NCBI GenBank assembly: GCA_020073305.1
Contig: JAIQFK010000030.1
Coordinates: 26,508-90,507, forward strand
DNA from: Terriglobia bacterium
Lineage (GTDB): Bacteria; Acidobacteriota; Terriglobia; Bryobacterales; Bryobacteraceae
DNA: 64,000 nucleotides
Direction: 5' to 3'
Under the pieces are notes generated by a model. That model saw only the letters and a list, made by a program, of their open reading frames with translations, had not been told where the DNA came from and did not search any database. The position numbers and the translations under genes were made by a program. Below, one piece after another: positions 8,731 to 18,634 of this stretch. Each line of letters starts with the position of its first letter. Position 1 is the stretch's first letter.

Positions 8731-9999
8731 TTACGTGAGAAAGAGGATGATTGCCGGCGTGCCCACCGGGGTGTACTGGCCGGTAAAGGTAAGGCCGCCC
8801 GTTTGCCGGTTGATCCGGAAACTGGTGATGGCGTCGGCCCTCTGATTACATGAGTACAGAAAATTGCCGGTGGGATCGATATTGAAACTGCGCGGATAAT
8901 CTCCTCGAGTCCATTCCTCGCCGGCGAACGTCAACGTGCCGCTGTGGCCGACGGAAAAGAAAGCGATACTGTCGTGAAGCCGGTCCGCCGCATACACGAA
9001 TCTCCCATCGGGCGAGACCAGCACCTCAGACGTAAAGTTGGTGCCAGCGAAACCCCTCGGAAGGCTGGGAATGGTCTGTTTTGATGTCAGCTTTCCACGC
9101 GTGGCGTCGTAGTCAAACGTGACCAGCGTCGAACCCTCTTCCTGGAGCGAATACAACCAGCGGCCATTGGGATGAAAGGCGAAGTGACGCGGTCCGTCTC
9201 CCGGAGGCAGTGGCGTCGACACGGGATCATTGGCGGAAAGCGTGCCCTTTCGGACATCGAACCTCCAGACGAAGATCTGGTCCAGGGCCAGGTCGGTGGC
9301 CAGCACGAATTGGCCTGAGGGATCCGACTGGATCATGTGCGCGTGAGGATGATCGTGGCCGCTGATCGCAAAGCTGCCGGGAGGCGCACTGGTGGCATGC
9401 ACGGGGCCTATGGCGCCCTGGCCTTTCTTGACATCGGTCGCCGGGCCGAGTTCGCCGTTCGGCCGGATGGTTAGCACCGCCACGGTCCCGCCGTGGTAGT
9501 TGGCGACGAGCGCATATTTGCCGGAGGCGTGGACGCTTAGGTGTGCCGGGCCTGCCCCCTGTGAGCTGACGGTATTGAGTAGCGTCAAATGCCCGTTCGA
9601 GCGATCGATCGAAAACGCGCTCACCGAGCCGGAGTCAGTGCCCTCAAAGTTCGAGATCTCGTTCGCCGCGTACAAGTGTGTTCGGGAGGGATCGAAAGCG
9701 AGCCACGAGGGGTTCGAGCCGGACGAAAAGCACTCGCGCTGCGACAGCGCTCCGGTTGCGCGGTCCATTTCAAACAGGTAAATGCCCTGGCCGTTCCCCT
9801 TGCTGCCCTCCGGCCCTTGCGGGTTACTGTAAGTGCCGACGTAGGCCAGGCTCGGCCCAATACTGAACGATCCGTGCTTGCGTTGGGCCTGTGCGAGCGC
9901 TCGCCGGGTAAGCGCCAGCGCCGCCGCGCCCTTCAGGAACCTGCGCCGCGAGGTGTTGCCGGGGCGGTCGTGCTCGCGTCTTACTTTATCCTGCGGCAT
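8731..9999 (-). CDS. Tat-exported lactonase-family seven-bladed propeller (YbhE/Pgl-like)
   Basis: The protein begins with a Tat signal (NTSRRRFLKGAAALALTRRA) and continues as a lactonase-family beta-propeller. Typical blade motifs are LAYVGTYSNPQGPEGSKGNGQGIYLF near the start, NPSWLAFDPSRTHLYAANE, GAGPAHLSVHASGKYALVANYHGG, GDGPRHFAFHPNGRWLYSLQEEGSTL and RGDYPRSFNIDPTGNFLYSCNQ. Cytoplasmic relatives hydrolyse 6-phosphogluconolactone. An exported copy is more likely to act on an extracellular sugar lactone or to serve as a binding propeller. The ATG at 9999 leaves a good Tat signal; another ATG at 10056 would add 19 residues. It is divergent from the following plus-strand gene. Confidence 0.85.
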   Translation of the reverse strand: MPQDKVRREHDRPGNTSRRRFLKGAAALALTRRALAQAQRKHGSFSIGPSLAYVGTYSNPQGPEGSKGNGQGIYLFEMDRATGALSQRECFSSGSNPSWLAFDPSRTHLYAANEISNFEGTDSGSVSAFSIDRSNGHLTLLNTVSSQGAGPAHLSVHASGKYALVANYHGGTVAVLTIRPNGELGPATDVKKGQGAIGPVHATSAPPGSFAISGHDHPHAHMIQSDPSGQFVLATDLALDQIFVWRFDVRKGTLSANDPVSTPLPPGDGPRHFAFHPNGRWLYSLQEEGSTLVTFDYDATRGKLTSKQTIPSLPRGFAGTNFTSEVLVSPDGRFVYAADRLHDSIAFFSVGHSGTLTFAGEEWTRGDYPRSFNIDPTGNFLYSCNQRADAITSFRINRQTGGLTFTGQYTPVGTPAIILFLT

Positions 10000-10148
10000 T
10001 GTTGATCTCAACCGAGCGGCCCTTTGGCTAATATCCTTCCGCCAAATGGAAGACATTTAGCACAGTGCTTAACCCTCTTGCAACATTGTCGGGCAAGAGG
10101 TCTTCGGGTAAATCCGGTTACGAGCGAATCCTGCTACGATTGCTCAAC

Positions 10149-11093
10149 ATGTCGAGGATGATGGTCTCGGGCGCGGCGGGTTTCCTGTTTTTTACATATG
10201 CGCTGGGCAGCCTCGCCGCAGAAACACTCCAAGACACGCTTCAGGCGGCGAACGTGCCAACGCAGGCGTTTGCCGCGTCGGAGTTGAGCAGAAAGATCAC
10301 GAGCTATGCCATATCCAACGATGACCCCTTCCTCCTTGCCTACTACATCGACGACGGATCCGGGCTGATTCGGCCTCCGCTAGACGTCATCCGATATGAC
10401 CGTGCGACAGGAGATCTGCAGCGTGCTGGCCTTCGAGACATAACTGCTCTTTTCCAACGCGAGATCCCCATGAGTTGCCTGGGATCTGCCCTCTCCATCC
10501 GCGAATATCGCGATACCATTTACATCGATACGCATGCCAATCCGTCAGCCGGCTGCGTCATTGTCCTCTCGTCGCGGCTCTCGTTCAAGGCTGCGCTCTC
10601 GGGTTGGCTGCTGGGATTACTGGGAGCAGACTACGCTATATTGCGCGGCAGCGAGGTTCACTTCATGTCTGTCCACCCCATGCACATCGAGGTTTTTGAC
10701 CTGAAGCGGAATCATTTGGTGGAAGTCTATCCCTTTGAGAACGATGCGCAGCGCCGCCAGTTCTCACGTTTGATCCAGCCCCATGTCTCCGAGAAGTGGT
10801 GCATGGAGCACAACGCTCAGTGTGATCCTGAGAACTTTGACACCAATCTGAAAGGCCAATTGGTGGTGAACGAGGCTGCCAGGGTCTTCGGGTTCGAGGC
10901 GAAATTCGACGCCGCCGGTTTTGGCGATGCCGCGGAGAAGCAGGTGCCCCCGCGCACCGTCGCCTATATCTTTCGCGAACGTAATGGCACGTGGGACCAC
11001 CGGGAACTCGAGAGTTTGTTCGGGGGGATGAGCGTCCAGGAACTAATCAGCCAAAAGCCCAATCTTGCTTTCGAGCCGCAGTCCGGCAAGTAG
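10149..11093 (+). CDS. secreted protein of unknown function
   Basis: This 314-residue protein has a clear secretion signal from the ATG at 10149 (MSRMMVSGAAGFLFFTYALG, cleavage near LAAET). I do not recognise the mature part. It alternates beta-rich segments (LLAYYIDDGSG, VIRYDRATGDLQ, YRDTIYIDTHANPSAG) with a segment containing WLLGLLGADYAILRGSEVHFMSVHPMH and ends polar. Several Cys residues (SCLGS, SAGCVI, WCMEHNAQC) could form disulfides after export. A GTG at 10065 would extend the N-terminus by 28 basic residues and bury the signal, so I prefer the ATG. It is convergent with the TPR lipoprotein gene that follows. Confidence 0.75.
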   Translation: MSRMMVSGAAGFLFFTYALGSLAAETLQDTLQAANVPTQAFAASELSRKITSYAISNDDPFLLAYYIDDGSGLIRPPLDVIRYDRATGDLQRAGLRDITALFQREIPMSCLGSALSIREYRDTIYIDTHANPSAGCVIVLSSRLSFKAALSGWLLGLLGADYAILRGSEVHFMSVHPMHIEVFDLKRNHLVEVYPFENDAQRRQFSRLIQPHVSEKWCMEHNAQCDPENFDTNLKGQLVVNEAARVFGFEAKFDAAGFGDAAEKQVPPRTVAYIFRERNGTWDHRELESLFGGMSVQELISQKPNLAFEPQSGK

Positions 11094-11130
11094 CGGTTGG
11101 CAGCGCTACCGCGAACCTCCGCCGGAACCG

Positions 11131-13416
11131 TCAGCCGATCTTACTGGCCAGCTCCCGAATCTTCGCTGCCTCATTCGCGGACGGATGGTTGGCGAGCGCC
11201 GCTCCCAGTTCAGTCCTGGCTGCCGCTTTGTCGCCGGTTTCAAGCAGTGCCATCCCCAAATGATAGTGGAACGTCGGGTTGTTGGGATACTTCTGCACCA
11301 GGCCCGAAAAGGTTCGGACGGCGCTGTCGCGCATTCCCTTTTTCAAGTAAACGTAGCCGATGGTGTCGGAGAAACTGGACTGAGAGGGAAACTTCTGAGC
11401 CGCGCGCTGGGCAAGGCTCAGGGCCTCATCCAAGTCACCGCCGGTTTCCGCCAGAAGAAATGCCAGATTGTTCATGGTAGCCCAGCTGTCCGGATGCAAT
11501 TTCAGCAGGTTCCGGTACTGCGTTTGAGCTTCGTCCCTTTGTCCCGTTCTGTCCAGCGCCACGGCCAGCAGGAACCCGGACACCGGATCCTGGGGAGACA
11601 ATGCCTGTGCCTCCCGATACAGGGCGATGGCGCTGCTGTTATCGCCTTTGAGCTCGTAGACCTCTCCCAAGCGCACCCGCAGCGGGACGGACTGCGATTC
11701 GCTGGCCAGGAGTTTTTTGAACTCCGCAATGGCCAAATCGTATTGACCCGCGGCGACCGCGGTATTGGCTAACTGCTCGCGAAGCATCAGAGAGTCGGGC
11801 GATTTCTGCAAGGCGCCGTTTAAGAGCTCAATGGCCTTTGCAAACTGGCGCTCGGACGAGGATGCGGCGGCCAGGCCCGACACGGCTCGCGGGTCATTCC
11901 CGCCCAGTTTCCCAAATATCTCTTTAGCCTCCTGGTACTTTTTCTCCGAGAGGGCTACAAGTCCCAGCTCCAGCCTGGGCTCTGCATATTGGGGAAAATC
12001 CCGGCTCAACTGGGTCAGTTCGGTGCGTGCCGATGCCTTGTTGCCCGAACTAAACAGAGCAACGGCATGTAGCATTCGGGCTCTGGGGTCATTTGGCCGC
12101 AAAGAAAGGATCTCGGAGGCTTGCTGCATCGCTTCACTGTTCCGGTGCTGGCTCAAATTGATGGCTGCCAGTTGGAATCGTGCTTCCACAAAGTCCTTAC
12201 GCCTGGCGACCGCTTCCTGGAACTGTTTCCGCGCCGTCTCCTGGTCCCCTTTCAGCCGGCTGGCCCGGCCCATCTGAAACCATAGCAACGGGTCTTCAGG
12301 GTGCAGGGCAGATAGTGCCGTGAATTCGCGCAAGGCTTTGTCTACGTTTCCCGGTTGGCGGCTGTCGAGCCACAGGCTGGCACGCACACGCAGCGCGCTC
12401 TCGTCCTTCGGCTGCTCCTTCAAAATCTGCTCGACCGAACTGGATGCTTCGGTCTTCTTCCCTTGGGCCAGCAACGCGTCTGTGATCCGTTTTTGACAAG
12501 CGATGTTGTCTTGCGGATTGGCCCGCGCAGCCTCCTGGTAATATCGGATCGCCTCCGCGAAGTTCCGGATGTTCATGTAAAAGTCGCCAACCTGGAACGG
12601 GGCGTTCGGGAAATCCTTCCGGTTGTCCAGCAGCCTGCCGAGCGTAGCGCTCATCTCCGCGGACTTGTGCAGGCGGTTATAATGAAGGCCCAGTTGCAGG
12701 ATGTAATCTGCTTGTTTCGGATTGTTTTTTACCTTCGTCTTTAGAATGTTCTCCGCATCGGCAATCCGGTTTGCCTTGAAGTACCAACCATAGAGTTGGT
12801 CGTAAACTGGGCCGTAAGTCTTGTTCCGTGCAATGAGGTCCAACGCGACCGCTTCTGCTTCCTGAGACTGGCCGTTCTGGTACAGAGTGTCCGCCAGGGC
12901 CGTTGTGAGAGCCGGGTCCGCAGGCTTCACCTGGAGCGCCTTGCGGAAGGAAGCGATCGCCTCCTCGGGCTTCCGGTCTGTGCGCGCGAGGAGCGCCTTG
13001 AACCGCAGTCCGTCGAAGGAATCGGGATTCTTAGCGAGGAGTCTGTCCGCCAACCGCGTGATTTGGTCGTAGAGTTGTTGCGGGTGATGTGGGTCCCGCA
13101 AATAGGAGTTGAGACATAAATCCCCCAGCTTCCCCTTGGCATCTTCATTATCGGGAAGCAGTTCTACGGCTTGCATCAACGCCGCGTACGCCTGGTTTGC
13201 GTCACCCTGCTTTATGGCCGTCAGCCCTAAGCGGTAATAAGCCTCCCCGAATCGGGAATCTTTCTGGATGGCCTTACGATAGTTGATGGACGCATCCGCA
13301 TACTTGCCCGCTTCGAAGAGCTTGTTTCCCCTGGCGATGTAGCTTTGCTTATCGGTGCATGCTGAAAGCGCAACGAAACAGGCCACGGCTGCACAAATCT
13401 CCACGACGCGTCTCAT
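11131..13416 (-). CDS. large TPR lipoprotein, PEP-CTERM/PrsT-like
   Basis: From the ATG at 13416 the product (761 residues) has a lipoprotein signal peptide with the lipobox LSAC (Cys20). It is followed by roughly twenty TPR units, for example YADASINYRKAIQKDSRFGEAYYRLG and DLAIAEFKKLLASES. Length and arrangement resemble the TPR lipoproteins grouped with exopolysaccharide/PEP-CTERM systems (TIGR02917-like), although no exosortase or polysaccharide genes are adjacent. It should be anchored in the outer or inner membrane facing the periplasm as an assembly scaffold. An in-frame start at 13446 exists but would place ten polar residues before the signal. The divergent neighbour is rhaI, 380 bp away. 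Confidence 0.85.
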   Translation of the reverse strand: MRRVVEICAAVACFVALSACTDKQSYIARGNKLFEAGKYADASINYRKAIQKDSRFGEAYYRLGLTAIKQGDANQAYAALMQAVELLPDNEDAKGKLGDLCLNSYLRDPHHPQQLYDQITRLADRLLAKNPDSFDGLRFKALLARTDRKPEEAIASFRKALQVKPADPALTTALADTLYQNGQSQEAEAVALDLIARNKTYGPVYDQLYGWYFKANRIADAENILKTKVKNNPKQADYILQLGLHYNRLHKSAEMSATLGRLLDNRKDFPNAPFQVGDFYMNIRNFAEAIRYYQEAARANPQDNIACQKRITDALLAQGKKTEASSSVEQILKEQPKDESALRVRASLWLDSRQPGNVDKALREFTALSALHPEDPLLWFQMGRASRLKGDQETARKQFQEAVARRKDFVEARFQLAAINLSQHRNSEAMQQASEILSLRPNDPRARMLHAVALFSSGNKASARTELTQLSRDFPQYAEPRLELGLVALSEKKYQEAKEIFGKLGGNDPRAVSGLAAASSSERQFAKAIELLNGALQKSPDSLMLREQLANTAVAAGQYDLAIAEFKKLLASESQSVPLRVRLGEVYELKGDNSSAIALYREAQALSPQDPVSGFLLAVALDRTGQRDEAQTQYRNLLKLHPDSWATMNNLAFLLAETGGDLDEALSLAQRAAQKFPSQSSFSDTIGYVYLKKGMRDSAVRTFSGLVQKYPNNPTFHYHLGMALLETGDKAAARTELGAALANHPSANEAAKIRELASKIG

Positions 13417-13796
13417 GAGACTAATTTTCTCATTCGGCTCTCCCAATTACAAAGGCCGGCACGCAATTCGGACAATCCAGCCCGACGGTTAGCATCGCAT
13501 GTATGACACTAGTTAATGCAGATTTAATACCTTGCCAACAATTCTCAAAGTTTCACTTTACAGTCGCGACAAATCATGCTGGTGTCCGGGCGGGTTTGGC
13601 GCAGTTACTATCACAAAGGGCATTCTTATCGATCGAGGCGGGAATCGGGCTGCAGTGGCATTTCTTTCGTCGCGGGCCAGAAACTGGTCGTTGAGGATGG
13701 CCCTCGCGAGATTCGTAACGCACTTTCCTTCTCCTTTCCAGGTCTGTTTAGTCCCTGTACTCTGCGCGGTGATATCATCCACCAAGATCCACCGCC
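13417..13796. other. 380-bp divergent intergenic region (TPR lipoprotein / rhaI)
   Basis: This stretch must carry the promoters of the TPR lipoprotein (minus) and of rhaI (plus). I see no consensus -35/-10 pair, no clear operator palindrome and no plausible small gene. Confidence 0.45.
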
Positions 13797-14990
13797 ATGA
13801 TCACCACACGACAATTGGAACAAGCCCGCGCGGCTCTCGACGGCTTCACCATTGAATTGCCCTCCTGGGGGTTCGCCAACACGGGGACCCGGTTCGGTAA
13901 GTTCATCCAGCCCTCCGCGGCCACAACCACGGCAGAGAAGGTCGCCGACGCCGGCGCGGTTCACCGATTCACCGGCTGCTGCCCGAGCGTAGCCGTCCAC
14001 GTCCTCTGGGACTTTCCGAACGGCGCGGCCGGCGTGCCTGTCGTCATGAAGTCCGCCGCGCAAAATGGCGTGCGCATAGGCGCCATCAATCCCAACGTAT
14101 TCCAGGACCAGTGCTACAAGAACGGGTCGCTCGGCAACCCCGATCCCGAGGTGCGCAAAACGGCCTTGTCTCACATCCTCGATTCGGTCGAGATTCAAAA
14201 CGCCACCGGATCGCGTGACCTTTCGCTTTGGTTCGCCGATGGAATCAGCTACCCAGGTACCGGCTCCATCCGCGCCCGAAAGAACGCGTTCATCGAAGGG
14301 CTGAAGACAGTGCACACCGCGCTGAGCGGCGATCAGCGGATGCTGGTGGAGTACAAACCATTCGAACCAGCCTTCTATGCCACCGACATCGCCGATTGGG
14401 GAATGTCGTACATCTACTGCAAGCATTCGGGGCCGCGGGCGAAGGTGCTGGTGGACACTGGCCACCACTACCAGACGCAGAACATCGAGCAGATCGTGGC
14501 GTGGCTGCTCAGTGAGAACATGCTGGGCGGTTTCCATTTCAACGACCGCCGTTACGCCGATGACGATCTCACCCTGGGCTGCATGGATCCCTATCAGGTC
14601 TTTCGCATTTTCCACGAGATTTGCTATTTCACCTGGGAAACCGGGAAGGCTCCCGACATCGCTTACATGGTGGACCAAAGCCATAACCTGAAGAACAAGA
14701 TCGAGGAGACGATTCAAACTTCGAACAACGCGCAGGAGCTGTTTGCGAAGGCGTCGCTGGTGGATCACGAGAGGCTGGCTGCCCGCCAGGCGAAAGGGGA
14801 ACTGATCGACGCCGAGGAGACGCTGCGCGAAGCCTTCTTTGCCGACGTCCGGCCACTCATGCGTGATTGGCGGAAGTCCAAAGGGCTGCCGGAGGATCCC
14901 CTCGCCGCCTTCCGCGAAAGCGGCTACCTGCAAAAGGCGGAGAAAGAGCGCGCCGAAAGGAACCAGAGCGCGGTGTCGAGCTACGCCTGA
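13797..14990 (+). CDS. rhaI: L-rhamnose isomerase, RhaI type
   Basis: The 397-residue protein is a xylose-isomerase-like TIM barrel of the RhaI type found in Streptomyces and Pseudomonas, shorter than E. coli RhaA. It interconverts L-rhamnose and L-rhamnulose in the cytoplasm. Candidate metal/substrate residues lie in VEYKPFEP, VDTGHHYQ and FHFNDRRYADDD, and GCCPSVAVHVLWD is a characteristic N-terminal block. The ATG at 13797 is the only sensible start. A GH78 rhamnosidase follows after 9 bp in the same direction, so the pair is probably one transcript that couples release of rhamnose to the first catabolic step. Confidence 0.93.
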   Translation: MITTRQLEQARAALDGFTIELPSWGFANTGTRFGKFIQPSAATTTAEKVADAGAVHRFTGCCPSVAVHVLWDFPNGAAGVPVVMKSAAQNGVRIGAINPNVFQDQCYKNGSLGNPDPEVRKTALSHILDSVEIQNATGSRDLSLWFADGISYPGTGSIRARKNAFIEGLKTVHTALSGDQRMLVEYKPFEPAFYATDIADWGMSYIYCKHSGPRAKVLVDTGHHYQTQNIEQIVAWLLSENMLGGFHFNDRRYADDDLTLGCMDPYQVFRIFHEICYFTWETGKAPDIAYMVDQSHNLKNKIEETIQTSNNAQELFAKASLVDHERLAARQAKGELIDAEETLREAFFADVRPLMRDWRKSKGLPEDPLAAFRESGYLQKAEKERAERNQSAVSSYA

Positions 14991-14999
14991 GGAGCCGCC

Positions 15000-17372
15000 A
15001 TGTCCAGGGTTCGTTTCTTACTTGCTATCCTGCCGGTTCTCTCGGCCGGCCTGAGCGATGGCACGCCGCTCCAGGACTGGGCACACAGCCGCTGGAAAGC
15101 CCAGTGGATCTCGTGCCCTGACGCGCCCGAGCGCGATGCGGGGGTCTTTCACTTTCGCAAATCGGTCAGCCTGCCGGACCAACCGAAGAATTTTGTCATC
15201 CACGTCAGCGCCGACAATCACTTCATTCTTTTCGTGAACGGCTCTCGTGTGGGGATCGGGCCGGCCTCGGGCGACCTCGCTCACTGGCGATACGAAACGT
15301 TCGATCTCGCGCCCATGATGCACAAAGGAGAAAACGTCATCGCGGCCACGGTCTGGAATTTCGGCACCAGCACTCCGGTCGCACAGATGAGTTCCCAAAC
15401 GGGCTTCGTTCTTCAGGGTGACGGGGAACCGGAGCAGGCGGCCAACACCGACGCCTCGTGGCAAGTCGAGATCGAAAACGGGCATGGCATTCTGGCCGTC
15501 AATTTCATGGCATTGCTCCAAAGCTATTACGCAGGGCCGCCCGGCGAACTGATCGACGCGCGCAAATACGACTGGAGCTGGAATAGCGCGCAAGGTGGCG
15601 CTCCAGGAACGTGGAAGAAGGCTAAACTGATCGGTCCGGCTGCTGCGCGTGGCACCACCGATAGTCCGACCATCTGGATGCTCATTCCGGATGCGCTGCC
15701 GCAGATGGAGATGACACGGATCCCGGCCGGCCACGTCGTCTCTTCGAAAGGCACGACACCGGCAAATCCGCAGGGGGCGTTCACGGTTGCGGCCCACTCC
15801 AAAGCCTCGGTGCTTCTGGATGCAGGTGCGCTGACCACTGCCTACCCCGAATTGACGGTGAGTGGCGGCTCGGGCTCCCACGTGCGCGTCACTTATGCCG
15901 AGGCGCTGGTCGACGACCACGGACAAAAGGGGAATCGCAACGAAGTCGCGGGAAGGCACATTCTTGGAACGTACGATGAGCTGATCGCCGACGGCGGTCA
16001 CCATACATTCGCGCCCCTGATCTGGCGAACGTGGCGCTTCTCGCAGATCGATGTGACTACCGGCGACCAGGCCATCACCATCCAGCCGCCGGCCGCATGG
16101 TTCACCGCCTATCCGTTCCACGAACAAGCACAATTTGCTGCGAGCGATCCGGAATTATCGAAGATCTGGGAAGTCGGCTGGCACACCGCCCGGCTCTGCG
16201 CGCACGACACGTACATGGACACCCCGTATTGGGAGCGGTTGCAGTATGTGGGCGACACGCGCCTGCAGTCGCTGATTTCTTATGCCGTTGCCGGCGATGA
16301 CCGGCTGGCCCGCCAGGCCATCGACACTCTCGATGACTCGCGCATTCCCGACGGCATCACGCAGAGCCGCTACCCCTCCGCGCTGCCGCAGATGATTTCT
16401 CCGTTTGCGCTGATGTGGGTGGGCATGGTGCACGACTTCTGGATGCATCGCGACGATCCGGAATTCGTGCGCCGGCATCTGGCCGGCACGCGGACCGTAC
16501 TGGACTGGTTCATTCACTACCAACGGTCCGACGGGCTGATGGGCCTGCTGCCGTGGTGGAGTTTTGTCGACTGGACCGAGGATTTCATCGACGGCGTGCC
16601 GCCGCAGGAGGCTGACGGCGGGTCTGCGCCAATCACCCTTCAATTCATGGAAGCCTTGCGCAACGCGGCGAATCTGGAGCAGCAGTTCGGAGACGCCGTG
16701 CGATCCCGAATGTACAGAGAACGCGCCGGCAAAGCCGCTGACGGTCTGCGGCGGTTCTGCTGGAACCAGCAGTACGGCTTGATGGCGGATACACCGCGGC
16801 AGACGCACTACAGCCAGCATGCCAATGCCCTGGCCGTGTGGCTCGACGTGGTTCCGCCCGAACAGCAGAAGGCGGTCATGAACAAAGTTTTGGCTGGGAA
16901 TGACGGAGCGACTCGCCCCGCGATGTCAAAGACGAGTTACTACTTCACCTACTACGTGACGCGCGCTCTGGAGCATTGCGGGCTGGCAGACCGGTACCTT
17001 TCCACACTGGCGCCGTGGCGCAAAATGCTGGCGCTCGGCCTCTCCACGTGGGCGGAAAATCCCGAGCCGACACGTTCCGATTCCCACGCATGGAGCGCGC
17101 ATCCGAATTACGACTTGTTGCGACTGGTCGCCGGCATCCGCTCCGCCGCGCCCGGATTCTCCGAGGTCATCATTGAGCCTCACCTGGGTACGTTGCAGAG
17201 CGTGAAAGCCTCCATGCCGCACCCCAAAGGACGCGTCGATGTCTCGTTCGCCGTGTCAGCCAGCGGAACGGAGGCGAGCATCCACTGTCCTGATGGCGTG
17301 CCGTCCAAGCTGATCTGGCAGGGGAAGACGTACCCGTTGCACGCCGGAGAGCAGAGTCTGCGGCTGCCGTGA
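15000..17372 (+). CDS. exported alpha-L-rhamnosidase-like glycoside hydrolase (GH78)
   Basis: The 790-residue protein has a signal peptide (MSRVRFLLAILPVLSAGLS) and a GH78 layout. An N-terminal beta-sandwich (about 30-200, with ADNHFILFVNGSRVGIGPASGD) leads to a further beta domain and then an (alpha/alpha)6 barrel. The barrel opens with the acidic cluster in DTYMDTPYWERLQYVGDTRLQ near residue 400, where GH78 enzymes place their general acid. A C-terminal beta domain follows (SAHPNYDLLRLVAGI). It would release terminal alpha-L-rhamnose from glycans or glycosides outside the cytoplasm. It lies 9 bp behind rhaI. It differs strongly in length and N-terminal layout from the other GH78 at 20.9-24.1 kb, so the two are not recent duplicates. 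Confidence 0.9.
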   Translation: MSRVRFLLAILPVLSAGLSDGTPLQDWAHSRWKAQWISCPDAPERDAGVFHFRKSVSLPDQPKNFVIHVSADNHFILFVNGSRVGIGPASGDLAHWRYETFDLAPMMHKGENVIAATVWNFGTSTPVAQMSSQTGFVLQGDGEPEQAANTDASWQVEIENGHGILAVNFMALLQSYYAGPPGELIDARKYDWSWNSAQGGAPGTWKKAKLIGPAAARGTTDSPTIWMLIPDALPQMEMTRIPAGHVVSSKGTTPANPQGAFTVAAHSKASVLLDAGALTTAYPELTVSGGSGSHVRVTYAEALVDDHGQKGNRNEVAGRHILGTYDELIADGGHHTFAPLIWRTWRFSQIDVTTGDQAITIQPPAAWFTAYPFHEQAQFAASDPELSKIWEVGWHTARLCAHDTYMDTPYWERLQYVGDTRLQSLISYAVAGDDRLARQAIDTLDDSRIPDGITQSRYPSALPQMISPFALMWVGMVHDFWMHRDDPEFVRRHLAGTRTVLDWFIHYQRSDGLMGLLPWWSFVDWTEDFIDGVPPQEADGGSAPITLQFMEALRNAANLEQQFGDAVRSRMYRERAGKAADGLRRFCWNQQYGLMADTPRQTHYSQHANALAVWLDVVPPEQQKAVMNKVLAGNDGATRPAMSKTSYYFTYYVTRALEHCGLADRYLSTLAPWRKMLALGLSTWAENPEPTRSDSHAWSAHPNYDLLRLVAGIRSAAPGFSEVIIEPHLGTLQSVKASMPHPKGRVDVSFAVSASGTEASIHCPDGVPSKLIWQGKTYPLHAGEQSLRLP

Positions 17373-17380
17373 ATCAATTC

Positions 17381-17409
17381 GTAGTGGCCGGGCATGCCCC
17401 GGCCACTAC
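17381..17409. terminator. perfect 12-bp-stem hairpin between convergent genes
   Basis: The sequence at 17381-17392 (GTAGTGGCCGGG) is the exact reverse complement of 17398-17409, with a five-base loop. It lies in the 50-bp gap between the stop codons of the GH78 gene and the convergent rhaT, so it could end transcripts from both sides. No T-run follows on either strand. A repetitive palindromic element is an alternative reading. Confidence 0.55.
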
Positions 17410-17422
17410 GGACAACTGCTCG

Positions 17423-18598
17423 TTACCCACCCTTACCCGTTGTTCCCAGGTAGTTCCCGTATCCCACAATGATCGTCGAGCCGATTAGCACGATGAGGCT
17501 GAGCGCCACCAGCAGCCTCGTGCGGCCTCCGGTGCCTTTCCATTCTTTGAGCGCGATTCCCCACAACGTGCTGAAGATCATGATGCTGGCCATGTGCAGC
17601 GTCCAGCTCGAAAACTTGTACCGGCCCATCTGGGTCTCGCCCATGGTGTAGAAGAAGAATTGCATATACCAGGTTGTTCCGGCGAGAGCGCAGAAGAAAT
17701 AGTTGCTGATCATGGGCGCTCGCACCGCCTGGGTGCGCGCAACGGCAATCGCCGCCGCCATCTCCTCGCCCGGAGCGTCGGTTACGTTCTCGAGGATGTG
17801 CTCGTTTTCCCGCGCGAGAACTTCACCACGAATTTCTGAATGGAAATATTGGTATCCGGTGCGATTTTGGATATTCAGGTACAGGCACCAGATGAAGTTG
17901 GTCGTTAAGCCGCCCGCGAGCACCACAACCAGAACCGGAAGACCTTGCCACAACACCGGCGTGCCATGGCGGAGGGTAATCGCCTTGATCGGATCTCCCG
18001 CCGCGAGTCCGTAGGCGAAGCAGGCGCTCATGATGCCCGAGAACGTTGCCACCAGCAGCCCGCGCTTCAGATCGAATTCCTTGATGGCTTCGCGCTTCTG
18101 CTCCGGCGACATCTCCCGCTCCTTGGAGACGCCCGCCCCGCCCGCAAACGCGATCCCCGTGAGACAGATCCCGACGCCGAACAGAATGATCATCCCAGAA
18201 TGCGTGCCCAGCACCTGCGCCGCGAACTCTCCACGAAAGATGGGCGGCAGCAGCGTGCCGAAAGCAGCGGTATATCCGAGCGCGACCGCCATGCCGAGCG
18301 ACATGCCCAGATAGCGCATGGTCAAGCCAAACGTCAGGCCGCCCAATCCCCACAAGACACCGAAGAGGTACGTCCAGACCAGGTTGCTGGTGGGCGCCTC
18401 CCGAAGCACGGCCGCCAGGTCGTTGGTCATGATAAACGCCAGCACCCAGGGCGCGATCAGCCAACTGAACATTCCTCCGGCGAGCCAGTAGGTTTCCCAG
18501 GCCCAGCTCTTCACTCCGCGGTAGGCGACATAGAAGCTGCCGGACGCAAGGCCGCCCAGCCAGTGAAAGCAAACTCCGAGCAATGGATTCGGTGTCAT
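17423..18598 (-). CDS. rhaT: L-rhamnose/proton symporter
   Basis: The 391-residue polytopic membrane protein matches RhaT of the drug/metabolite transporter superfamily. It starts with NPLLGVCFHWLGGLASGSFYVAYRGVK-like sequence and has about ten hydrophobic helices. A conserved YLFGVLWGLGGLTFGLTMRYLGMSLGMAVALG region and the helix NYFFCALAGTTWYMQFFFYTMGE are also present. It brings L-rhamnose into the cytoplasm with a proton. A central hydrophilic stretch of about 30 residues (EILARENEHILENVTDAPG region) lies between helices, as usual in the family. The gene is 36 bp downstream of the aldolase/dehydrogenase gene in the same direction, which suggests co-transcription. Confidence 0.94.
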   Translation of the reverse strand: MTPNPLLGVCFHWLGGLASGSFYVAYRGVKSWAWETYWLAGGMFSWLIAPWVLAFIMTNDLAAVLREAPTSNLVWTYLFGVLWGLGGLTFGLTMRYLGMSLGMAVALGYTAAFGTLLPPIFRGEFAAQVLGTHSGMIILFGVGICLTGIAFAGGAGVSKEREMSPEQKREAIKEFDLKRGLLVATFSGIMSACFAYGLAAGDPIKAITLRHGTPVLWQGLPVLVVVLAGGLTTNFIWCLYLNIQNRTGYQYFHSEIRGEVLARENEHILENVTDAPGEEMAAAIAVARTQAVRAPMISNYFFCALAGTTWYMQFFFYTMGETQMGRYKFSSWTLHMASIMIFSTLWGIALKEWKGTGGRTRLLVALSLIVLIGSTIIVGYGNYLGTTGKGG

Positions 18599-18634
18599 GG
18601 TTGGCGGGCTAGACGGGACGCTGAGTCGGCCATT

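Noticed and set aside
13626..14933. Long minus-strand open frame (about 435 codons) across rhaI
   Set aside because: It is antisense to a clear L-rhamnose isomerase and has no recognisable motifs.
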